Assembly: GCA_918807975.1 (NCBI GenBank) | Contig: OU964919.1 | Span: forward strand, 27,287,824-27,351,823 | Source of the DNA: Aplidium turbinatum | Lineage: Eukaryota; Chordata; Ascidiacea; Aplousobranchia; Polyclinidae | Length of the DNA stretch: 64,000 nt | Reading direction: 5' to 3' | Shown here: in pieces, positions 10,501 through 22,985 of the stretch | Layout of the letters: each line of letters starts with the position of its first letter | Numbering within the stretch: the stretch's first letter is position 1 | Notes under the pieces: model-generated | Told to the model about the DNA's origin: nothing | The model's database searches: none | The model's input: the letters and a program-made list of their open reading frames with translations, nothing else | Made by a program: the position numbers and the translations under genes

Positions 10501-11072
10501 CTAAAAGTGAAAATTATTGAAAACAAATTGTCTTTTCAAAAAAATTTTTCTAAGACATTTCATACAGTGAAAAATAATTTTTTTTTGCTAAACTGTCTAA
10601 TTCTTTTTGTTTGAAACTAACGTCATTAAAAATTGTCTAAGAAAGTTTTTTTACGTACTAAAAGTGAAAATTATTGAAAAAAATTTTCTTTTCAAAAAAA
10701 ATTTTCAAAAGTTTTTTTAAGACATTTCATACAGTGAAAAATAATTTTTTTTTGCGAAACTGTCTAATTCCTTTTGTTTGAAACTAACGTCATTAAAAAT
10801 TGTCTAAGAAAGTTTTTTTACGTACTAAAAGTGAAAATTATTGAAAAAAAGTTGTCTTTTCAAAAGATATATTTCTAAGACATTTCATACAGTGAAAAAT
10901 AATTTTTTTTTGCGAAACTGTCTAATTCTTTTTGTTTGAAACTAACGTCATTAAAAATTGTCTAAGAAAGTTTTTTTACGTACTAAACGTGAAAATTATT
11001 GAAAAAAATTGTCTTTTCAAAAAAAGTTTTTCTAAGACATTTCATTCAGTGAAAAATAATTTTTTTTTGCGA
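7502..11072 (+). repeat. Beta higher-order unit 2 (about 3,570 bp)
   Basis: This unit is a near-identical tandem copy of 3,931-7,501. It opens with the odd junction GAAAGTGTCTCTTC, where other copies have GAAAGTGTCTAATTC, so the crossover left a small scar. It ends by running into a third, partial beta unit, where TGTCTAAATC at 11,076 repeats the one at 8,311 (2,765 bp apart). The same scar is present at 43,727, 36,225 bp downstream. Confidence 0.85.
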
Positions 11073-13120
11073 AACTGTCTAAATCTTTTTGTTTGAAACC
11101 AACGTCATTAAAAATTGTCTAAGAAAGTTTTTTTACGTACTAAAAGTGAAAATTATTGAAAAAAATTTTCTTTTCAAAATAAATTTTCAAAAATTTTTCT
11201 AAGACATTTCATACAGTGAAAAATAATTTTTTTTTGCGAAACTGTCTAATTCTTTTTGTTTGAAACTAACGTCATTAAAAATTGTCTAAGAAAATTTTTT
11301 TACGTACTAAAAGTGAAAATTATTGAAAAAAATTTTCTTTTCAAAAAAAATTTTCAAAAATTTTTCTAAGACAGTTCATACAGTGAAAAATAATTTTTTT
11401 TTGTGAAACTGTCTAATTCTTTTTGTTTGAAACTAACGTCATTAAAAATTGTCTAAGAAAGTTTTTTTACGTACTAAAAGTGAAAATTATTGAAAACAAA
11501 TTGTCTTTTCAAAAAAATTTTTCTAAGACAATTCATACAGTGAAAAATAATTTTTTTTTGCTAAACTGTCTAATTCTTTTTGTTTGAAACTAACGTCATT
11601 AAAAATTGTCTAAGAAAGTATTTTTACGTACTAAAAGTGAAAATTATTGAAAAAAATTTTCTTTTCAAAAAAAATTTTCAAAAACTTTTCTAAGACATTT
11701 CACACAGTGAAAAATAATTTTTTTTTGCGAAACTGTCTAATTCTTTTTGTTTGAAACTAACGTCATTAAAAATTATCTAAGAAAGTTTTTTTACGTACTA
11801 AAAGTGAAAATTATTGAAAAAAAATTGTCTTTTCAAAAAAAATTTTCAAAAACTTTTCTAAGACATTTCATACAGTGAAAAATAATTTTTTTTTGCGAAA
11901 CTGTCTAATTCTTTTTGTTTGAAACTAACGTCATTAAAAATTGTCTAAGAAAGTTTTTTTACGTACTAAAAGTGAAAATTATTGAAAAAAAATTGTCTTT
12001 TCAAAAAAATTTTTCTAAGACATTTCATACAGTGAAAAATAATTTTTTTTCCGAAACTGTCTAATTCTTTTTGTTTGAAACTAACGTCAATAAAAATTGT
12101 CTAAGAAAGTTTTCTTACGTACTAAAAGTGAAAATTATTGAAAACAAATTGTCTTTTCAAAAATATTTTTCTAAGACATTTCATACAGTGAAAAATAATT
12201 TTTTTTTGCGAAACTGTCTAATTCTTTTTGTTTGAAACTAACGTCATTAAAAATTGTCTAAGAAAGTTTTTTTACGTACTAAAAGTGAAAATTATTGAAA
12301 AAAGTTTTCTTTTCAAAAAAAATTTTCAAAAATTTTTCTAAGACATTTCATACAGTGAAAAATATTTTTTTTTTGTGAAACTGTCTAATTCTTTTTGTTT
12401 GAAACTAACGTCATTAAAAATTGTCTAAGAAAGTTTTTTTACGTACTAAAAGTGAAAATTATTGAAAACAAATTGTCTTTTCAAAAAAATTTTTTTTCTA
12501 AGACATTTCATACAGTGAAAAATAATTTTTTTTTGCGAAACTGTCTAATTCTTTTTGTTTGAAACTAACGTCATTAAAAATTGTCTAAGAAAGTTTTTTT
12601 ACGTACTAAAAGTGAAAATTATTGAAAAAAAATTTTCTTTTCAAAAAAAATTTTCAAAAATTTTTCTAAGACATTTCACACAGTTAAAAATAATTTTTTT
12701 TTGCGAAACTGTCTAATTCTTTTTGTTTGAAACTAACGTCATTAAAAATTATCTAAGAAAGTTTTTTTACGTACTAAAAGTGAAAATTATTGAAAAAAAA
12801 TTGTCTTTTCAAAAAAAATTTTCAAAAACTTTTCTAAGACATTTCATACAGTGAAAAGTAATTTTTTTTGTGAAACTGTCTAATTCTTTTTGTTTGAAAC
12901 TAACGTCATTAAAAATTGTCTAAGAAAGTTTTTTTACGTACTAAAAGTGAAAATTATTGAAAACAAATTGTCTTTTCAAAAAAATTTTTCTAAGACATTT
13001 CATACAGTGAAAAATAATTTTTTTTTCCGAAACTGTCTAATTCTTTTTGTTTGAAACTAACGTCATTAAAAATTGTCTAAGAAAGTTTTTTTACGTACTA
13101 AAAGTGAAAATTATTGAAAA
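11073..13120 (+). repeat. Partial third beta unit and transition to alpha
   Basis: From 11,073 the sequence follows the beta order seen from 8,308, with a private AAAGTATTTTT variant at 11,617. Near 12,700 it switches to the order CACACAGTT then TTATCTAAG, without the TTCTTGTTG variant, followed by GAAAAGTAA and TTCCGAAACTG monomers. The same switch is found near 33,200 and 48,950. This is a mosaic junction between higher-order types, placed only to within a monomer. Confidence 0.7.
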
Positions 13121-15538
13121 CAAATTGTCTTTTCAAAAATATTTTTCTAAGACATTTCATACAGTGAAAAATAATTTTTTTTTGCGAAACTGTCTAATTC
13201 TTTTTGTTTGAAACTAACGTCATTAAAAATTGTCTAAGAAAGTTTTTTTACGTACTAAAAGTGAAAATTATTGAAAAAAGTTTTCTTTTCAAAAAAAATT
13301 TTCAAAAATTTTTCTAAGACATTTCATACAGTGAAAAATATTTTTTTTTTGTGAAACTGTCTAATCCTTTTTGTTTGAAACTAACGTCATTAAAAATTGT
13401 CTAAGAAAGTTTTTTTACGTACTAAAAGTGAAAATTATTGAAAACAAATTGTCTTTTCAAAAAAATTTTTTTTCTAAGACATTTCATACAGTGAAAAATA
13501 ATTTTTTTTTGCGAAACTGTCTAATTCTTTTTGTTTGAAACTAACGTCATTAAAAATTGTCTAAGAAAGTTTTTTTACGTACTAAAAGTGAAAATTATTG
13601 AAAAAAAATTTTCTTTTCAAAAAAAATTTTCAAAAATTTTTCTAAGACATTTCACACAGTTAAAAATAATTTTTTTTTGCGAAACTGTCTAATTCTTTTT
13701 GTTTGAAACTAACGTCATTAAAAATTATCTAAGAAAGTTTTTTTACGTACTAAAAGTGAAAATTATTGAAAAAAATTTTCTTTTCAAAATAAATTTTCAA
13801 AAATTTTTCTAAGACATTTCATACAGTGAAATATAATTTTTTTTTGCGAAACTGTCTAATTCTTTTTGTTTGAAACTAACGTCATTAAAAATTGTCTAAG
13901 AAAGTTTTTTTACGTACTAAAAGTGAAAATTATTGAAAAAAAATTGTCTTTTCAAAAAAAATTTTCAAAAACTTTTCTAAGACATTTCATACAGTGAAAA
14001 ATAATTTTTTTTTGCGAAACTGTCTAATTCTTTTTGTTTTAAACTAACGTCATTAAAAATTGTCTAAGAAAGTTTTTTTACGTACTAAAAGTGAAAATTA
14101 TTGAAAAAAAATTGTCTTTTCAAAAAAATTTTTCTAAGACATTTCATACAGTGAAAAATAATTTTTTTTTCCGAAACTGTCTAATTCTTTTTGTTTGAAA
14201 CTAACGTCATTAAAAATTGTCTAAGAAAGTTTTTTTACGTACTAAAAGTGAAAATTATTGAAAACAAATTGTCTTTTCAAAAATATTTTTCTAAGACATT
14301 TCATACAGTGAAAAATAATTTTTTTTTGCGAAACTGTCTAATTCTTTTTGTTTGAAACTAACGTCATTAAAAATTGTCTAAGAAAGTTTTTTTACGTACT
14401 AAAAGTAAAAATTATTGAAAAAAAATTGTCTTTTTAAAAAATTTTTTCTAAGACATTTCATACAGTGAAAAATAATTTTTTTTGCAAAACTGTCTAATTC
14501 TTTTTGTTTGAAACTAACGTCATTAAAAATTGTCTAAGAAAGTTTTTTTACGTACTAAAAGTGAAAATTATTGAAAAAAAATTGTCTTTTCAAAAAAATT
14601 TCTCTAAGACATTTCATACAGTGAAAAATAATTTTTTTTTGCGAAACTGTCTAATTCTTTTTGTTTGAAACTAACGTCATTAAAAATTGTCTAAGAAAGT
14701 TTTTTTACGTACTAAAAGAGAAAATTATTGAAAAAAAATTGTCTTTTCAAAAGATATATTTCTAAGACATTTCATACAGTGAAAAATAATTTTTTTTTGC
14801 GAAACTGTCTAATTCTTTTTGTTTGAAACTAACGTCATTAAAAATTGTCTAAGAAAGTTTTTTTACGTACTAAAAGTGAAAATTATTGAAAAAAAATTGT
14901 CTTTTCAAAAACAATTTTCAAAAAGTTTTCTAAGACATTTCATACAGTGAAAAATAATTTGTTTTTGCGAAACTGTCTAATTCTTTTTGTTTGAAACTAA
15001 CGTCATTAAAAATTGTCTAAGAAAGTTTTTTTACGTACTAAAAGTGAAAATTATTGAAAAAAAATTGTCTTTTCAAAAAAATTTTTCTAAGACATTTCAT
15101 ACAGTGAAAAATAATTTTTTTTTGCGAAACTGTCTAATTCTTTTTGTTTGAAACTAACGTCATTAAAAATTGTCTAAGAAAATTTTTTTACGTACTAAAA
15201 GTGAAAATTATTGAAAAAAATTTTCTTTTCAAAAGAAATTTTCAAAAATTTTTCTAAGACATTTCATACAGTGAAAAATAATTTTTTTTTGCGAAAGTGT
15301 CTAATTCTTTTGTTTGAAACTAACGTCATTAAAAATTGTCTAAGAAAGTTTTTTACGTACTAAAAGTGAAAATTATTGAAAAAAATTTTCTTTTCAAAAA
15401 AAATTTTTCAAAGACATTTCATACAGTGAAAAATAAATTTTTTTTGCGAAGCTGTCTAATTCTTTTTGTTTGAAACTAACGTCATTAAAAATTGTCTAAG
15501 AAAGTTTTTTTACGTACTAAAAGTGAAAATTATTGAAA
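13120..15538 (+). repeat. 2,419-bp higher-order unit, copy 1 (15 monomers)
   Basis: This unit starts at the monomer with AAAATATTTTTC and runs to the GAAGCTG monomer near 15,450. It is followed directly by a near-identical second copy. Paired markers at exactly 2,419 bp are CTAATCC (13,361 and 15,780) and AAAGTAAAAA (14,402 and 16,821). The second super-repeat copy has CTAATCC only once (49,587), so this dimer is private to the first copy or has been lost from the second. Confidence 0.88.
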
Positions 15539-17957
15539 ACAAATTGTCTTTTCAAAAATATTTTTCTAAGACATTTCATACAGTGAAAAATAATTTTTTT
15601 TTGCGAAACTGTCTAATTCTTTTTGTTTGAAACTAACGTCATTAAAAATTGTCTAAGAAAGTTTTTTTACGTACTAAAAGTGAAAATTATTGAAAAAAGT
15701 TTTCTTTTCAAAAAAAATTTTCAAAAATTTTTCTAAGACATTTCATACAGTGAAAAATATTTTTTTTTTGTGAAACTGTCTAATCCTTTTTGTTTGAAAC
15801 TAACGTCATTAAAAATTGTCTAAGAAAGTTTTTTTACGTACTAAAAGTGAAAATTATTGAAAACAAATTGTCTTTTCAAAAAAATTTTTTTTCTAAGACA
15901 TTTCATACAGTGAAAAATAATTTTTTTTTGCGAAACTGTCTAATTCTTTTTGTTTGAAACTAACGTCATTAAAAATTGTCTAAGAAAGTTTTTTTACGTA
16001 CTAAAAGTGAAAATTATTGAAAAAAAATTTTCTTTTCAAAAAAAATTTTCAAAAATTTTTCTAAGACATTTCACACAGTTAAAAATAATTTTTTTTTGCG
16101 AAACTGTCTAATTCTTTTTGTTTGAAACTAACGTCATTAAAAATTATCTAAGAAAGTTTTTTTACGTACTAAAAGTGAAAATTATTGAAAAAAATTTTCT
16201 TTTCAAAATAAATTTTCAAAAATTTTTCTAAGACATTTCATACAGTGAAATATAATTTTTTTTTGCGAAACTGTCTAATTCTTTTTGTTTGAAACTAACG
16301 TCATTAAAAATTGTCTAAGAAAGTTTTTTTACGTACTAAAAGTGAAAATTATTGAAAAAAAATTGTCTTTTCAAAAAAAATTTTCAAAAACTTTTCTAAG
16401 ACATTTCATACAGTGAAAAATAATTTTTTTTTGCGAAACTGTCTAATTCTTTTTGTTTTAAACTAACGTCATTAAAAATTGTCTAAGAAAGTTTTTTTAC
16501 GTACTAAAAGTGAAAATTATTGAAAAAAAATTGTCTTTTCAAAAAAATTTTTCTAAGACATTTCATACAGTGAAAAATAATTTTTTTTTCCGAAACTGTC
16601 TAATTCTTTTTGTTTGAAACTAACGTCATTAAAAATTGTCTAAGAAAGTTTTTTTACGTACTAAAAGTGAAAATTATTGAAAACAAATTGTCTTTTCAAA
16701 AATATTTTTCTAAGACATTTCATACAGTGAAAAATAATTTTTTTTTGCGAAACTGTCTAATTCTTTTTGTTTGAAACTAACGTCATTAAAAATTGTCTAA
16801 GAAAGTTTTTTTACGTACTAAAAGTAAAAATTATTGAAAAAAAATTGTCTTTTTAAAAAATTTTTTCTAAGACATTTCATACAGTGAAAAATAATTTTTT
16901 TTGCAAAACTGTCTAATTCTTTTTGTTTGAAACTAACGTCATTAAAAATTGTCTAAGAAAGTTTTTTTACGTACTAAAAGTGAAAATTATTGAAAAAAAA
17001 TTGTCTTTTCAAAAAAATTTCTCTAAGACATTTCATACAGTGAAAAATAATTTTTTTTTGCGAAACTGTCTAATTCTTTTTGTTTGAAACTAACGTCATT
17101 AAAAATTGTCTAAGAAAGTTTTTTTACGTACTAAAAGAGAAAATTATTGAAAAAAAATTGTCTTTTCAAAAGATATATTTCTAAGACATTTCATACAGTG
17201 AAAAATAATTTTTTTTTGCGAAACTGTCTAATTCTTTTTGTTTGAAACTAACGTCATTAAAAATTGTCTAAGAAAGTTTTTTTACGTACTAAAAGTGAAA
17301 ATTATTGAAAAAAAATTGTCTTTTCAAAAACAATTTTCAAAAAGTTTTCTAAGACATTTCATACAGTGAAAAATAATTTGTTTTTGCGAAACTGTCTAAT
17401 TCTTTTTGTTTGAAACTAACGTCATTAAAAATTGTCTAAGAAAGTTTTTTTACGTACTAAAAGTGAAAATTATTGAAAAAAAATTGTCTTTTCAAAAAAA
17501 TTTTTCTAAGACATTTCATACAGTGAAAAATAATTTTTTTTTGCGAAACTGTCTAATTCTTTTTGTTTGAAACTAACGTCATTAAAAATTGTCTAAGAAA
17601 ATTTTTTTACGTACTAAAAGTGAAAATTATTGAAAAAAATTTTCTTTTCAAAAGAAATTTTCAAAAATTTTTCTAAGACATTTCATACAGTGAAAAATAA
17701 TTTTTTTTTGCGAAAGTGTCTAATTCTTTTGTTTGAAACTAACGTCATTAAAAATTGTCTAAGAAAGTTTTTTACGTACTAAAAGTGAAAATTATTGAAA
17801 AAAATTTTCTTTTCAAAAAAAATTTTTCAAAGACATTTCATACAGTGAAAAATAAATTTTTTTTGCGAAGCTGTCTAATTCTTTTTGTTTAAAACTAACG
17901 TCATTAAAAATTGTCTAAGAAAGTTTTTTTACGTACTAAAAGTGAAAATTATTGAAA
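15539..17957 (+). repeat. 2,419-bp higher-order unit, copy 2
   Basis: This is the tandem partner of 13,120-15,538, collinear over 15 monomers. Among the few differences is TTTAAAACTA near 17,888, where the first unit has TTTGAAACTA. Its downstream part also belongs to the 3-kb higher-order repeat that starts near 16,400, so two duplication frames overlap here. That shows one event used the product of another. Confidence 0.85.
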
Positions 17958-20900
17958 AAAATTTTCTTTTCAAAATAAATTTTCAAAAATTTTTCTAAGA
18001 CATTTCATACAGTGAAAAATAATTTGTTTTTGCGAAACTGTCTAATTCTTTTTGTTTGAAACTAACGTCATTAAAAATTGTCTAAGAAAGTTTTTTTACG
18101 TACTAAAAGTGAAAATTATTGAAAAAAAATTGTCTTTTCAAAAAAAATTTTCAAAAAGTTTTCTAAGACGTTTCATACAGTGAAAAATAATTTGTTTTTG
18201 CGAAACTGTCTAATTCTTTTTGTTTGAAACTAACGTCATTAAAAATTGTCTAAGAAAGTTTTTTTACGTACTAAAAGTGAAAATTATTGAAAAAAAATTG
18301 TCTTTTCAAAAAAATTTTTCTAAGACATTTCATACAGTGAAAAATAATTTTTTTTTGCGAAACTGTCTAATTCTTTTTGTTTGAAACTAACGTCATTAAA
18401 AATTGTCTAAGAAAGTTTTTTTACGTACTAAAAGTGAAAATTATTGAAAAAAAATTGTCTTTTCAAAAACAATTTTCAAAAAGTTTTCTAAGACATTTCA
18501 TACAGTGAAAAATAATTTGTTTTTGCGAAACTGTCTAATTCTTTTTGTTTGAAACTAACGTCATTAAAAATTGTCTAAGAAAGTTTTTTTACGTACTAAA
18601 AGTGAAAATTATTGAAAAAAAATTGTTTTTTCAAAAAAATTTTTCTAAGACATTTCATACAGTGAAAAATAATTTTTTTTTGCGAAACTGTCTAATTCTT
18701 TTTGTTTGAAACTAACGTCATTAAAAATTGTCTAAGAAAGTTTTTTTACGTGCTAAAAGTGAAAATTATTGAAAAAAATTTTCTTTTCAAAAGAAATTTT
18801 CAAAAATTTTTCAAAGACATTTCATACAGTGAAAAATAATTTTTTTTTGCGAAGCTGTCTAATTCTTTTGTTTGAAACTAACGTCATTAAAAATTGTCTA
18901 AGAAAGTTTTTTTACGTACTAAAAGTGAAAATTATTGAAAAAAATTTTCTTTTCAAAAAAAATTTTTCAAAGACATTTCATACAGTGAAAAATAAATTTT
19001 TTTTGCGAAGCTGTCTAATTCTTTTTGTTTGAAACTAACGTCATTAAAAATTGTCTAAGAAAGTTTTTTTACGTACTAAAAGTGAAAATTATTGAAAAAA
19101 ATTTTCTTTTCAAAATAAATTTTCAAAAATTTTTCTAAGACATTTCATACAGTGAAAAATAATTTTTTTTTGCGAAACTGTCTAATTCTTTTTGTTTGAA
19201 ACTAACGTCATTAAAAATTGTCTAAGAAAGTTTTTTTACGTACTAAAAGTGAAAATTATTGAAAAAAAATTGTCTTTTCAAAAAAATTTCTCTAAGACAT
19301 TTCATACAGTGAAAAATAATTTTTTTTTGCGAAACTGTCTAATTCTTTTTGTTTGAAACTAACGTCATTAAAAATTGTCTAAGAAAGTTTTTTTACGTAC
19401 TAAAAGTGAAAATCATTGAAAAAAAATTGTCTTTTCAAAAAAATTTTTCCAAGACATTTCATACAGTGAAAAATAATTTTTTTTTGCGAAACTGTCTAAT
19501 TCTTTTTGTTTTAAACTAACGTCATTAAAAATTGTCTAAGAAAGTTTTTTTACGTACTAAAAGTGAAAATTATTGAAAAAAAATTGTCTTTTCAAAAAAA
19601 TTTTTCTAAGACATTTCATACAGTGAAAAATAATTTTTTTTTCCGAAACTGTCTAATTCTTTTTGTTTGAAACTAACGTCATTAAAAATTGTCTAAGAAA
19701 GTTTTTTTACGTACTAAAAGTGAAAATTATTGAAAACAAATTGTCTTTTCAAAAATATTTTTCTAAGACATTTCATACAGTGAAAAATAATTTTTTTTTG
19801 CGAAACTGTCTAATTCTTTTTGTTTGAAACTAACGTCATTAAAAATTGTCTAAGAAAGTTTTTTTACGTACTAAAAGTGAAAATCATTGAAAAAAAATTG
19901 TCTTTTCAAAAAAATTTTTCCAAGACATTTCATACAGTGAAAAATAATTTTTTTTTGCGAAACTGTCTAATTCTTTTTGTTTTAAACTAACGTCATTAAA
20001 AATTGTCTAAGAAAGTTTTTTTACGTACTAAAAGTGAAAATTATTGAAAAAAAATTGTCTTTTCAAAAAAATTTTTCTAAGACATTTCATACAGTGAAAA
20101 ATAATTTTTTTTTCCGAAACTGTCTAATTCTTTTTGTTTGAAACTAACGTCATTAAAAATTGTCTAAGAAAGTTTTTTTACGTACTAAAAGTGAAAATTA
20201 TTGAAAACAAATTGTCTTTTCAAAAATATTTTTCTAAGACATTTCATACAGTGAAAAATAATTTTTTTTTGCGAAACTGTCTAATTCTTTTTGTTTGAAA
20301 CTAACGTCATTAAAAATTGTCTAAGAAAGTTTTTTTACGTACTAAAAGTAAAAATTATTGAAAAAAAATTGTCTTTTTAAAAAATTTTTTCTAAGACATT
20401 TCATACAGTGAAAAATAATTTTTTTTGCAAAACTGTCTAATTCTTTTTGTTTGAAACTAACGTCATTAAAAATTGTCTAAGAAAGTTTTTTTACGTACTA
20501 AAAGTGAAAATTATTGAAAAAAAATTGTCTTTTCAAAAAAATTTCTCTAAGACATTTCATACAGTGAAAAATAATTTTTTTTTGCGAAACTGTCTAATTC
20601 TTTTTGTTTGAAACTAACGTCATTAAAAATTGTCTAAGAAAGTTTTTTTACGTACTAAAAGAGAAAATTATTGAAAAAAAATTGTCTTTTCAAAAGATAT
20701 ATTTCTAAGACATTTCATACAGTGAAAAATAATTTTTTTTTGCGAAACTGTCTAATTCTTTTTGTTTGAAACTAACGTCATTAAAAATTGTCTAAGAAAG
20801 TTTTTTTACGTACTAAAAGTGAAAATTATTGAAAAAAAATTGTCTTTTCAAAAACAATTTTCAAAAAGTTTTCTAAGACATTTCATACAGTGAAAAATAA

Positions 20901-22985
20901 TTTGTTTTTGCGAAACTGTCTAATTCTTTTTGTTTGAAACTAACGTCATTAAAAATTGTCTAAGAAAGTTTTTTTACGTACTAAAAGTGAAAATTATTGA
21001 AAAAAAATTGTCTTTTCAAAAAAATTTTTCTAAGACATTTCATACAGTGAAAAATAATTTTTTTTTGCGAAACTGTCTAATTCTTTTTGTTTGAAACTAA
21101 CGTCATTAAAAATTGTCTAAGAAAATTTTTTTACGTACTAAAAGTGAAAATTATTGAAAAAAATTTTCTTTTCAAAAGAAATTTTCAAAAATTTTTCTAA
21201 GACATTTCATACAGTGAAAAATAATTTTTTTTTGCGAAAGTGTCTAATTCTTTTGTTTGAAACTAACGTCATTAAAAATTGTCTAAGAAAGTTTTTTACG
21301 TACTAAAAGTGAAAATTATTGAAAAAAATTTTCTTTTCAAAAAAAATTTTTCAAAGACATTTCATACAGTGAAAAATAAATTTTTTTTGCGAAGCTGTCT
21401 AATTCTTTTTGTTTAAAACTAACGTCATTAAAAATTGTCTAAGAAAGTTTTTTTACGTACTAAAAGTGAAAATTATTGAAAAAAATTTTCTTTTCAAAAT
21501 AAATTTTCAAAAATTTTTCTAAGACATTTCATACAGTGAAAAATAATTTGTTTTTGCGAAACTGTCTAATTCTTTTTGTTTGAAACTAACGTCATTAAAA
21601 ATTGTCTAAGAAAGTTTTTTTACGTACTAAAAGTGAAAATTATTGAAAAAAAATTGTCTTTTCAAAAAAAATTTTCAAAAAGTTTTCTAAGACGTTTCAT
21701 ACAGTGAAAAATAATTTGTTTTTGCGAAACTGTCTAATTCTTTTTGTTTGAAACTAACGTCATTAAAAATTGTCTAAGAAAGTTTTTTTACGTACTAAAA
21801 GTGAAAATTATTGAAAAAAAATTGTCTTTTCAAAAAAATTTTTCTAAGACATTTCATACAGTGAAAAATAATTTTTTTTTGCGAAACTGTCTAATTCTTT
21901 TTGTTTGAAACTAACGTCATTAAAAATTGTCTAAGAAAGTTTTTTTACGTACTAAAAGTGAAAATTATTGAAAAAAAATTGTCTTTTCAAAAACAATTTT
22001 CAAAAAGTTTTCTAAGACATTTCATACAGTGAAAAATAATTTGTTTTTGCGAAACTGTCTAATTCTTTTTGTTTGAAACTAACGTCATTAAAAATTGTCT
22101 AAGAAAGTTTTTTTACGTACTAAAAGTGAAAATTATTGAAAAAAAATTGTTTTTTCAAAAAAATTTTTCTAAGACATTTCATACAGTGAAAAATAATTTT
22201 TTTTTGCGAAACTGTCTAATTCTTTTTGTTTGAAACTAACGTCATTAAAAATTGTCTAAGAAAGTTTTTTTACGTACTAAAAGTGAAAATTATTGAAAAA
22301 AATTTTCTTTTCAAAAGAAATTTTCAAAAATTTTTCAAAGACATTTCATACAGTGAAAAATAATTTTTTTTTGCGAAGCTGTCTAATTCTTTTGTTTGAA
22401 ACTAACGTCATTAAAAATTGTCTAAGAAAGTTTTTTTACGTACTAAAAGTGAAAATTATTGAAAAAAATTTTCTTTTCAAAAAAAATTTTTCAAAGACAT
22501 TTCATACAGTGAAAAATAAATTTTTTTTGCGAAGCTGTCTAATTCTTTTTGTTTGAAACTAACGTCATTAAAAATTGTCTAAGAAAGTTTTTTTACGTAC
22601 TAAAAGTGAAAATTATTGAAAAAAATTTTCTTTTCAAAATAAATTTTCAAAAATTTTTCTAAGACATTTCATACAGTGAAAAATAATTTTTTTTTGCGAA
22701 ACTGTCTAATTCTTTTTGTTTGAAACTAACGTCATTAAAAATTGTCTAAGAAAGTTTTTTTACGTACTAAAAGTGAAAATTATTGAAAAAAAATTGTCTT
22801 TTCAAAAAAATTTCTCTAAGACATTTCATACAGTGAAAAATAATTTTTTTTTGCGAAACTGTCTAATTCTTTTTGTTTGAAACTAACGTCATTAAAAATT
22901 GTCTAAGAAAGTTTTTTTACGTACTAAAAGTGAAAATCATTGAAAAAAAATTGTCTTTTCAAAAAAATTTTTCCAAGACATTTCA
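16400..22985 (+). repeat. 3.06-kb higher-order repeat, two copies 3,524 bp apart
   Basis: About 16,400-19,460 matches about 19,924-22,985. Markers at exactly 3,524 bp are TTTTAAAC (16,456 and 19,980), AAAGTAAAAA (16,821 and 20,345), the GAAGCTG segment near 18,769 and 22,293, and AAATCATTG (19,409 and 22,933). The copies are separated by an extra 471-bp trimer. In the second super-repeat copy the same pair is spaced 3,053 bp, without the trimer. Confidence 0.88.
19409..20351 (+). repeat. 471-bp trimer duplicated in tandem
   Basis: Three monomers marked by AAATCATTG/TTCCAAGAC, TTTTAAAC and TTCCGAAAC/AAAATATTTTTC occur twice in a row (AAATCATTG at 19,409 and 19,880). The period of 471 bp is exactly 3 x 157, so all three are short-class monomers. 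The matching place near 52,881 holds a single trimer. This is a gain in the first super-repeat copy or a loss in the second. Confidence 0.88.
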
